From: Apostichopus japonicus
Taxonomy: Eukaryota; Echinodermata; Holothuroidea; Aspidochirotida; Stichopodidae
Length of the DNA: 64,000 nt
Assembly: GCF_037975245.1 (NCBI RefSeq)
Contig: NC_092579.1
Span: forward strand, 13,128,678-13,192,677
Reading direction: 5' to 3'
The notes beneath the pieces are model-generated. The model saw only the letters and a program-made list of their open reading frames with translations. It made no database searches and was not told where the DNA came from. A program made the position numbers and the translations under genes. Below, in pieces: positions 46,701 to 56,895 of the stretch. How positions within the stretch are numbered: position 1 is the first letter of the stretch; every line of letters starts with the position of its first letter.

Positions 46701-49700
46701 CGAGTTTCTCTGCTACCTTCAGACTCGCTTCCACCAAATCAGGATTGTCTTTAGCAATTAATCCTTTGAACAATACGAGATGTACGTAACGATTAAGAAA
46801 CCATCAATTTGAGCTGACACTCAGAGATTTCAAAATTACTCTCAAAGTAAATTATTTACTTTATTCACATTTGATGTAACAAAAAATTAGTAAACTAGAA
46901 AGAACAAGTTGGAATAAGTAACCTGAAAAATTCTAGAAGTGATGGTCTGTTAGAAGAATTTCTATCATTTTCTTTCCATCGAATGTTAAAGAGTCAGTTA
47001 TACCCTCTCTATGTTTTTGGTTATGACACAACTAGAATGAAATATAAGTCTCTTGGCAATGGTCGCTTCTATTATGCAGGATCTCCCCTTTGGAATGAAT
47101 TGCCTGCTTCTATACGTTCCATTGAGAGCCTGAGTTTGTTCAAGTCCAAGCTCAAAACACACTTCTTTCACATTGCTTTCAGTTAGTTGCAGTTTGTTTC
47201 ATTTCATTGTAAAGTGCATTATAATGCTAGGCAGAGTTTAGGGCTATATCTTTTTACTATTATTATTAACATGGTGAATGAAAAATATGATAAAATGTAA
47301 ATATATGACAAATTGTAATGGTTTGTGTTCGTTCTTTACTCTTACCTTCCATACAATCTCTAACATAGACAGGTTCCTTCACTTTGGTAACTTTAGTGTC
47401 ACCTGACATGTCATATGGTTCCAAGTCATCATCGCTATAAAATAATATCAAATATCCACATAAAATTGAGACTTTTAAATATGTTCAGAATGCGAATGCA
47501 TGTTCATCAGTCAATTTGGTCATCACATGGAAAGGTTTTCAAACAAATTTTCCACTGGCTTCCTAATCCTTTTGAAATATATGAAACTGAACTAGACAAG
47601 TCAAGATCATACTAAATGAGACTAAACAAACAAGGCAAAGAAATTTAAATACGATAGAGAAACACAAGGTTAGCACTGAAGGTTTTCAAAAGAAGGTGTT
47701 ACACAGAGAAGATTATACTCTGTTACCACACAAAATACTGAACTGGGAGATTTGTATACAAACTGAGGAACAAAGTAATTATATGGGAAAAGATGAAATT
47801 AAAGCAGATGTTAATGATGTTGTAAGGGGATTGTGGTATGAAGAAGGTGGGTCACATCAAGAAGAGAGAGTGACAGCATCAGAGAACATCAAGGGTATTG
47901 GGTTATTGCTAAACAATACATTGCATTTAATAGCAAAGACTATGCTCATTAGCAATATGAAAATATACAAAATCAGAAATGAAAAATGATGATAATAAAT
48001 AAAATAAAATAACCTAAAAAATATGCATGACCTGAACAAGTTTGAAATTGGATTATACAATCACATGGAAGAAACTAATCTGTTTTAATTCAATATTCAG
48101 TGTAAATCGGATGACCAGAGTCGTTTATTTTATTTTGTTTATGAAACCAGCTCATTTGACAGTTGTGGATGTTGTAGCTTAGTTACTTAAATTTCTTTCT
48201 CAGAAACTATCAGAAATAATACAACCATGCAAATGTCTCTAATGTCCATTACTTTTGTGACAATTTGTTTTTAAAGCCCTGGTAATTTGTTTGGTAAGTT
48301 AATTTTTTATTTAAACATTTTTTAACTTACCTGTCAAGCTCTAATTCATCTGGTTCTTGAACTTCATTAATCACATTTTCTTCTTGCTTGGAAACTTCTT
48401 CCTTGCTTGTGATCAAGTCAATTTCTTTGAGGTTACTGTAATATCAATTTTGAAAGCAATCCTGAATTGCCATCAATATATTAAATTCATTTCATTTAAT
48501 TTTGTGAGGATTCAGAGAAAGTGCCATCTAACTTTATGTGATGTGTTTTCATGTCATCTTACAGCAACCATCCCTTCTAGTATAAATGTATCGGAGGAGG
48601 GGAGGGGTAGAGGTAGGGTGACCATGAAGATGAAAGGGAACACCTTAAACACCAAGGGCAAAGTCAAATTTGGAATCATATGGAACAAAGTTGCAATTTG
48701 AATAAACGTAGAATCTTTTGAGTTAGGTAAGTGCATGAATACCCCCTCCCCCTCTTTCAGCTTTGTTGTATAATATGGAGAACGGGGGGGGAGGGGAGGG
48801 ATAACCAGACATATGATACTTGTCAATGCTTTATGTATCATGTACTAGGAAAGCTATAGAGAATGTGCAAACAAATACTGTTTTGAGTCTGCAAAGAAGG
48901 TTTTGTGGGATTCTTTCTTCTCACTCAATGAGTTTTGTGATATTTGCACAACGACTGTTAGGGAGCGTATGACTAGCTTGATTATGTTAGGAATGGGATT
49001 AAGAGGCCTTCTACTTGAGCAAACACTAGGCGTACCCCAGCCTTAAATTTGGTTTTACGTGGGGTCATTATCATACATTTTCATACTCTGATATTAAACA
49101 TGAGAATAAATATAATAATTACCCTGCCCTTTTAATATCCAATTTCCTAAGCTTAAATTACAATAAATTCTTGCCATTTTACCTAATAATTTCATCTAAT
49201 CCAGGATCTTGAGGCAGAGCAAGCAAAGTTTTGAGATGTCTGGTAGTATCGTCCTCCTGATATTCAAAGGTAAGGGCAGGTCCATTCGGACTTAATTTCT
49301 TTGTCAGCGTTTCCGCGACGACCATCCCCATGGTCCTCAGTCTGGATATAGGTGTCTCTAAATGAGCTTGCATACCATTCATCAACTTGTGGAGGAAAAC
49401 TGTGAATAATATGTCAAATAAAGTGAAACTTTACTGGGAAAACAAACACAACAGCAGGAAGAAAGGTTCAGGACCCATGTAAAGAGGCAAACGTAACAGT
49501 TACAGCACCAAAGAAGGATAGAATTTGTTTGAAAATGACAGAAATTTTGTAAAGTTATGTGACACGTGAAAGATAGTTTAGACATTGGAGTATGCTAAAT
49601 GTATTCCAAAGATACTACAAGTTCAAACAATGGTGCTGATGCACTTTTTTTCTGCCAAAAGATATAAAAATTAAGGCACTAATGTTGCTAGATGATACTA

Positions 49701-52700
49701 AAGTAAATCAACCACAGAAAACTGATCGGGAAAGTAGATGATCAGTTGAAAAGAACAACTAAAGTATTGGATAATACAGGATTCCAACCAGTCATATAAG
49801 GATTTACAAGTTCTGGACTCTACCAACTGACCTATCCATTCCCTTGGTTGGTGGTGATTCTCAAGACTTGACCACCAACTCCATGACTATAGCTCTACTT
49901 GCATTAGTTTAAACTATAGAATTTCCCTACAATATAAACACTTAGTTTACTCTGATGGACCATTGGCAAATTTGGTTAAACGGTTTCTAGAGATTACAAC
50001 AGAAGACATGTAATAAACATGTGTTTTAGTAGTAATAACTTATTGAAAGGTTACTGTTCTAGCAATTGTGGACCACACATACATTTCCAAGCCAGGACTT
50101 GTGACAGGTTCATCAATAGGTATGCATTGTAAAGAGGAGCAAATATATTTAACCGGGTGCAAATATATTTAAGTAAGGACATATCATATTTAAGGTGGCA
50201 CAAAATATACTGCTCATGACAACTTTGTGTATTATAGCCAAGGAACATTTTGGGTTGGGAGAAAGGGGTAGCTGGTTGGCAGAGGGGGGCACCAGATCTA
50301 ATGAGGGAACCAGCTCTGATGGGGTATCCAAAGACTTACCATCTTTGTTCTCTTCTAAATATTTCTGTGAGAGGTGAGCTGAACTTATCAATATTGCTTT
50401 AGTTATGTACAAGTGTTGCTCATGTGAGGTGTGTTTGAGGGCACTGCCATCTGACCAGGCATCGAGAAGATTAAAAAGTACCTACGAGAAACAATTAAGA
50501 AGCATGTTCAGAGAATCAATGGTAAAAAAGAATTAAAAAAACAAAAAACAATGGAAGATCAGTAATTGGGTTAAGAACCATGAGCATTACAAAGAGGCCA
50601 TAGGACATCCCATTGGGCATTTTTGTAGATGATTGTAGAGGAAATTGCTTTTTACATAAAAGCTTGGCTATAATACCCACCCCAGTCCCACCCCCTCTGA
50701 ACATTTTAAGACAAACCTTTATGCACATTGCTAAACCTTCCTACTGAATGACTATTTGTTTGTTGAATTGAATGATTTAGAAAACTGATTGGTAAATTAA
50801 TAACAGGAGAAAAATTTGAGGTCAATCATTAGAGTTATTCATCGTTTTTGGAGGGCAGATAAGAGTAGTTTCAGTTTTATCTCCTAGGCAACCTAACTCA
50901 CAGCCATTTAAAAAAAAAGAAGGTTCTTTTACTTTAGATGGAAGGGTGTGGGAGGGGATGGTGGGAGAGTGTGGGAGGGAGGGGGGTAGACTATTTTGCT
51001 CCCTTCTCTCCAGCTGTAAATCTTTTTGTAACTTTCCTTGTTATTTGTAAATTAAATACCTTGATTATCTTTGAAATGAGTAAAAGAAATACACAAATAT
51101 GTAATGAGAATCCTCAAGTTCAGCAATTGGTACAGTAATTATTTCACTGTGTTGCTATGGTAACCAAAATAATATGCATTGCCAATGCCAGCCTGCTATG
51201 TCTTCTGTGGTCTAAGCAGCACCCATGGTCTATTACATTCACACCTCCCACCCCCTCCTCCCCAATCCCCTCCTCTTTCCTAGTCTGGTTCCTTCCCTCC
51301 CTTCAGATGTCATGCTGAAATTATCCTACCTTCGGTAAAAGACAAGCACGACTTGGAGAATCTCCCAGGTAACCAATCACATTCTGTAGGACCAGATCGT
51401 TCTCAGTGTGTCGCAGTAGAAGGAATTTACTGGTCAGCAGATACTTTACTTTCTGGTTGTTTAACACAGCATCTCCAAGAAGCTTGGACATGTGACCATA
51501 CCTGGACGAAGAAGAATAATCCACTAGAAAATATCAGTGTAATATGATGACAATATAATCACAGTATCAGATATTTGTTTCACACCGTATCCATACTTCT
51601 AGGGTCAGTTACAATTTATGTTCCTTGTGCTTACGTGTGACATTGTTCTAGGACATATCAATACATGTTTCGGGGAATTTATCAAATTTATCAATATCGC
51701 TGCTGAAATCTGAAGTATGTAATGGAGAGGATTTACTTGTCATTGTTCGCTTTCATTTCACATTCTCACTTCATCTATTCTGCATAAATAAACATCGCAG
51801 ATACCAAATGAATAACTTTTTTTTACCTAGCTTGTAGGCTGTTATGTATTTCGGATCAACGTACAAACATTTTCAATAAACTAATATCAGGGACACCTAT
51901 CAATCATTTTCCATGGGGTGGGGTGTTGTGAAGGCTGATGAACTTTTACACTAGATAAAATGATGACAAAGAAACACATATTACTGAATTGAACATACCA
52001 TGGAACTTTCTTCAGCAGACAGTCCAGAATGATTTCTAAGCTTCTTTCAGGAGCCCCGACGATGATACGGACCGAGATACGACTCCAGACATAGTTGTTA
52101 GAAGAAAACTTCAATAGATGAGGCAATAAGTTATCAAATAAGACTTCTGTGAATATAAGATAAAGAAAATCTCACATGGAACTGATGCCATGGTAAGCAA
52201 ATAAGTTTCTCAACAAAAGTGTATACACTGCATGGAAAATCAAAATGGCGAGTCTCACAAAGTGGATGTCAAGGTATCTATTCTTCTACAGTACATCCTT
52301 AAGTTTACCCTTGCTCCCAAAACTGTCTTTCTCTCCCTTGAATTTTTAAGTTTTTCAAATAACCTTCAAACTTTGCCCTCCCTTGTCTCCAACCCCTACC
52401 CCTTCTCCATCAACCCATCTCAGGGTCTTTTGTTTGCACCACTACTGCCGATGCTAAACGCATGTTGTAACTTCCAAATAGCAAACTTCAGCTTAGCAAC
52501 TCACCTGAGTAACCACTCACACAAATCTTTCCAATCAACTGGCTGACAAACACCAAGGAGCAGTCTTTTGATTCTAAGATAACAGAAAGAAAAATAGTGA
52601 CAACAGAGTAACATTGAAGCACAAATCACAACAAGATTCCAATACAGTGACACTAATAAAGCATAAACCTTAAAGCACAGCTTGGTGTAAGAAACAAACG

Positions 52701-54642
52701 TTCTTGCATTTTTTTCTCAACTGTTTAGCCTGTACTTTTCAGGAGTACATTTAGCTTTCCACTGTCACATGTCCTGTACATGAATAAGAAGACAGTCGCC
52801 ATTATAATGCAACTTAAATATTTTGCCTAGAAGCCTCTGAATCTAGAATTATTGTAGTAGAGCATTGAAGCATACCTTGGATTGTCATGTGAACAAGCTG
52901 CAGGGTCTTCAAGATATCTTGTGCAAGAAGTTTAAAGTACTGCTTTGGCAAAAATATGTCCCTATCAAATGTGTAATAAAGAAGAAGAAGAGAAAAACTT
53001 TATAAAATGTTGCATAATGACAAAATATCTTTCTCTAACAAAAATTAAGTACACTTATTAGTTAAATCTGAGAGCTGGGGATGGACTAGGATGGGGGAGG
53101 GAGGTGGCAAGAAAGAAGAGCAAATGTAATGCCTGACTTGCCTGTGGCTCTGATAACACCACGAGAGAAGGACAGGGATTTAATAGTCAAGTCAAAATTG
53201 CCTGAAGTGACCAATAGACAGGAGACAGATGAAATCATGCATTTAAATTTGAACCCCTCTTCTGTGCTTTGACCTTTACCAAACAAATTATGCAACTTTT
53301 ACTCACTATGGGGCATCCTTATATTAAGTATGAGATATGCAATCCATGTAAATTTGTCTTCTCGAGATGACATGTTAAAAAGCAACACCACTGGCTATAA
53401 CCACTCATGTAACAACAGCACCTGTACACACATGTCACAGTGGTAGAATAGGCCATGAATGTCATCAAGGTCAAAAATTGCTAGTGACTCTCAGCACTAA
53501 AGCCAACAGGCTTCTACATTTAGCAAGTGCTGAAAAGAGAACCCTTAGTATTAACTTACCAGTTGTCCACCTTTAACATGTTAGCCATTTTATCTGGTAA
53601 ACTTGTCAACAAGCTGATCGATTGATCCCAGGTTACTCTGGTCCTTTCCTTCATGGCTTTTCTTGTGGATGCTTCTTCCTCTGCTCCTTGATTGACCAAA
53701 CAATGATGCCAAAATAATCCAACTAGTCTGTGAGATTGCAAGAATTCAGCAAGAAGAGAAAGGCACTTGTTCCTTTTGAAGCTGGGGCTGAAATAAGGAA
53801 ATGTGTTTTGTTTCACATCCGTCATCCAAACACTGACAACATATAGTATGCTGAAAGGAGAGGTGCACTTTTGTTCTTGAAAATGTGACAAGTACTGTTA
53901 ATATACTCTTACGTCCTGGCTGGTTTTCCTTTTCAGAAAACTAAGGTAAGAGACGTAAAAGCTGGTCTCCCCTAACCCTCTTTCCCAAATCGACCTTCAC
54001 TGTAAAATCAACTTCACTCCTCTACATCTCAATATCATATTGGTACAAAAATGACAGAAAAAGCACTGATTTATTATTATGGCCTATGACTTGAGTGTTA
54101 ATTGAAATTGTCAGGTCATACTATATTATATATGATAAAAGCAAAAACCTTTCCTTTCATGGACAAAGCACTGTATAGTAAAAAACAAAGAAAGTGATAA
54201 AGATACATAGATATTAATTTGCATACCTGCTATTAAAAATTGATGAACAGAGGACAACCATTGCATCTTCTGGAGGTGCCGCGAGAAATACCTCATTGAA
54301 ACACTCCTCTCCATGTTTTTCACGTCCAAACTTTCCGAACCAGTCAAGGCCAAGTTGATTGATAAGATGTTCTGCAAGTTGCACATAATGCATCCTCACA
54401 AATTCTCTCTGGATTACCTTCCATTGAACAAGAGTTCTGCTTCCAGGAAATTTTTCTTGAAGCAAAGCAACCTGATCATCAGTAAAAGTGGACGGCTCCG
54501 TTGTTGGTAGTAACAGCGTAATCAGTTTGAAGATTTGAACGGCTTGGGAAGCATCTTGAGAATTTGACAGATCATGTCTACAAGTAATCACCAATGACTG
54601 GAGATGAGCTCTCTCTTCGGTACTCCAGTTTATCCCAGCCAT
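40785..54642 (-). CDS. TELO2: Telomere length regulation protein TEL2 homolog (TELO2), 19 coding exons
   Basis: Coding exons: 54642-54227, 53787-53560, 52961-52876, 52573-52505, 52146-51999, 51501-51330, 50481-50340, 49399-49183, 48435-48331, 47434-47346, 46763-46672, 46270-46154, 44957-44886, 44090-43917, 43684-43596, 43015-42916, 42683-42619, 42060-41945, 40912-40785. All phases join, giving 874 aa (human 837). It aligns with human TELO2 throughout: MNGMQAHLETPISRLRTMGM, the acidic linker with L-D-S-D-D-D-L-E-P-Y-D-M-S-G-D (S at about 528), A-A-Q-E-L-S-R-P, A-G-H-F-F-F-P-L, and R-L-V-H-T-L-A. It is an alpha-solenoid scaffold of the TTT complex (TELO2-TTI1-TTI2), which with R2TP/HSP90 stabilises PIKK kinases such as mTOR, ATM and ATR. 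For exon 17 I used the later donor (after 42619) because it restores the conserved R-Y-H-V-E-P-Y-V-R-R. The last exon may instead splice at GTAAAT after A-I-K-K. Confidence 0.93.
43680..43692. promoter_or_regulatory. X-box overlapping TELO2 exon 15 acceptor
   Basis: GTTGCCTAGCAAC, a textbook RFX palindrome. It overlaps the AG acceptor and first codon of TELO2 exon 15, so splicing and coding constraint alone may explain it. Confidence 0.2.
43818..43860. repeat. ATT microsatellite in TELO2 intron
   Basis: Imperfect (ATT)n run, about 40 bases, between exons 15 and 14. Confidence 0.8.
45728..46118 (+). mobile_element. hAT-like non-autonomous element in TELO2 intron 12
   Basis: Starts CAGTGGTGTCACCAA, ends TTGGCGACGCCACTG. 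It is flanked by a perfect 8-bp duplication CATCCTAG at 45720-45727 and 46119-46126. Poly-G and poly-C tracts sit inside each end. It is a diverged relative of the 6057/25138 family, sharing the TTAGATGCAAT segment. It inserted only 35 bases from the exon 12 boundary, measured from the element end; the duplication ends 27 bases from it. Confidence 0.88.
46920..47275 (+). pseudogene. LINE (CR1/L2-type) 3' end fragment with reverse-transcriptase tail
   Basis: 46983-47186 encodes R-F-Y-Y-A-G-S-P-L-W-N-E-L-P-A-S-I-R-S, then L-F-K-S-K-L-K-T-H-F-F. This is the well-known C-terminal tail of CR1/L2/RTE-like non-LTR polymerases (pattern PxLWNxLPxxIRxxxSLxxFKxxLKTHLF). It is followed by a short 3'UTR with GTAAAGTGCATTATAA and an (ATT)n tail, as expected. 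The rest of the polymerase is absent, so it is a 5'-truncated dead copy. It lies in TELO2 intron 10, antisense. Confidence 0.8.
51151..51164. promoter_or_regulatory. X-box (RFX-type) palindrome in TELO2 intron 6
   Basis: GTTGCTATGGTAAC, a near-perfect palindrome matching RFX sites. Intronic; function unproven. Confidence 0.3.
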
Positions 54643-55272
54643 CTGTCTATATTGTTATTAAAGAACAGAATGTTTCCAGTGCTTAAAGAACAGAATTTTA
54701 CCTGAACCTGCAAACATTTGTTAAGTATTAGGTAACCCTCCTCCTGATTTTATGTGCAAACTTCTTCTTGCCTTCTGAAATGGGCTGCTTGTATGATTTC
54801 ACCTGTAAGACCCAAAGAACGATACTATTCAAGAGCAGAAATCTAACACAGGCTAGCCACGAATTGAAAGTAGTCCTATAGGCCTAAGCTCTCTAACGGT
54901 CATATACAAAACGAGAGATTTTGCTGGCGCATGATCTGTTGGGCGGGGCTTGCAAATTTGATTAAATTTTGTAGAATCTACAGATTCGTTAATAAATCTG
55001 GGGAATTTTATTCAGCTCAAAATGTTTAACGACAGATAATTCAATAAAAATAATGAATATGAAAATTGCATACAGAACGATGTTAATAACTGTTATTTTC
55101 ACTGAGCTTTTAGTTTTAGGGCAGTAAGCTTGAAAGGTAAAAGTGAAAATTTGGCAAACACATATTGAGACTTTAAACAAAAACATTCCAGTACTAATAG
55201 TAATATCAGGAACAGACTATGCAACTAAATTTTACTAGTAATATTACTGGCTCATCGGAATATACATACAAA
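54643..55272. promoter_or_regulatory. TELO2 promoter and leader region
   Basis: Upstream of the TELO2 ATG there is an acceptor-like ACAG directly before the start codon, so a non-coding first exon is likely further up. A GGGCGGGGC (Sp1-type) box sits at about 54941-54949, with no TATA box evident. The start of transcription is inferred to be near it. Confidence 0.4.
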
Positions 55273-55548
55273 GTGGCTATTCTTACGACCATTCGTAAGA
55301 ATAATTTCCGAATATGCACGCATGCGCAGTTGCTATTTTTATGACAGGCGTACTATTTTTACAACCAGGAGTAACAATAATTTATTGGTTAGGGTTAGTC
55401 TTAGGGTTAGGATTGGGGTTTAGGGTTAAAGTTAGGGTTACCCCTACTACATGTGCAGTTGCTTTATTTACTTTACTGCGCTTGAATTCGCCTTTGTCGT
55501 AAGAATAGTTTATAATTTATTATTACGACTAGTCGTAAGAATAGCCAC
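55273..55548. mobile_element. Inverted-repeat element (MITE) with TTAGGG-rich centre
   Basis: Ends are GTGGCTATTCTTACGAC and GTCGTAAGAATAGCCAC, an exact 17-bp inverted repeat. Each end has a second, inner inverted copy of the TTCTTACGA motif. The centre at 55387-55441 is a degenerate (TTAGGG)n run, including GGTTAGGGTTAG. ATGCGCAGTTGC and ATGTGCAGTTGC flank the centre. No clear target duplication was found. No coding capacity. Confidence 0.75.
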
Positions 55549-56895
55549 GGCCATATACATAACTATTGCCTAGGCTATGCCAATGGCTAATGTTGTGCCC
55601 AGGCTTAGCTCAGTTAGGCCTATCATTTCTGCGAAATTATGATAGGTTTAATTGTCTCAAGTTTCATACTCAATTGCGCAAAAGAAAACAATCTATTGCA
55701 AGTTATTTACCAGTATCCGATCACTTTTCATAAGCTACAATATGATCACACCTTCAAATCCATCGATTTATGTGGAAAAGAAATCCACGATGTATTAGGT
55801 TGGATTGCTTTATCCTTGGTTATGTTTTACCGTCTTGAAGCTATCTCAAGATTCATTCATAGATTCAACTCTCTATTTGTTGGTCGGCCCAACATTAGCA
55901 AGGTACCACTGTGGCTGGAGTTGCATAGTATCTGGTGAGTACTAGGATCCTGAATATCTAAAACACACTTGCCAAGGTAAATAGTCTCCATGATCTCTGA
56001 CACGTGAAATTCAACGAAAAGTCGCAATTTGTTCATTCATAATTAGTCTCAGTCCCAGGTACCCAAGTACTGGTGGTAGACTGTTTTACGTAGCCTAACA
56101 CAACAAGTAACAGTTACGCTATACTTTCGTGGCCCCTAGTCGATACGTTTATTTAGACAAGACAGTAACTTAAGTTTATGAAAGCACGAGACAATAAATC
56201 GGAGACATCCCAATGTTCCCCCGCCCGATGGTATAGGAGGTTAGGCCTACTAGCGATGTGAAGCGGGATAAGGTGGGGCAGAAGAGAAGGGGAGAGAGCA
56301 TGGATGTACGACCATCAGTACTTACTCTATGACCATTGATTTGCACTTTGTTACAATCCTTATATGACTACCAAGATTGCTTGATCAGATCTAATCCTCA
56401 GGTTATTTATCTCTGAATTGTACATGCAACCATGCAATTTATGGTGAGATCTCCAATCAGTTCTGTAATTAGCTGAAAGGTGATAAGACAGTATTTAAGA
56501 AACCTTGACTGGGAGTTTCATCACTGAACTGTCGTCGATACGGACACAAATAGCTCATGATCATAAAATTAGATACAGTGCCTCTGCAAAATAGGAGTTG
56601 AACCATAGTTCTTGATGTGAGTTATAGTTTTTATTTACAAAACACTAGTTACTAGCATGGACCTCATGAAAGTAACTTAAAGCAGATCTTGGTCTGTAGT
56701 GTAAATTTTACAAGCACATTAAAGGAGAATGTGTTTTTCCCCAGACTATCATATAAAACAGTTACAACTCAATCACAAATTTCACTTTCTTCTCACTTTT
56801 CTTTTTTATCCTAGGTCTAAAAGTGGCATTCTTTTGGAAAAACACTACCCTGCCCATGCTCTGAGAGGGTTTTCCTTATCACACTTGAAGGTGGA
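55549..56895. other. METTL22 upstream region, unassigned
   Basis: No supported gene. A 99-codon plus-strand open frame (55639-55938) has hydrophobic stretches but no family I recognise. The part just before 56896 is probably METTL22 leader; a TCTTTTTTATCCTAG acceptor-like site lies near 56815. Confidence 0.35.

Noticed and set aside
49382-49399. TELO2 exon 8 starting after the nearer acceptor-like CACAAG
   Set aside because: It breaks the reading frame from exon 7; the CACAG acceptor at 49400-49404 keeps the phase and adds V-F-L-H-K before the conserved L-M-N-G-M.
55639-55938. 99-codon plus-strand open frame next to the TTAGGG-bearing element
   Set aside because: No family resemblance; could be chance in AT-rich DNA. 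Expression data would be needed to revive it.
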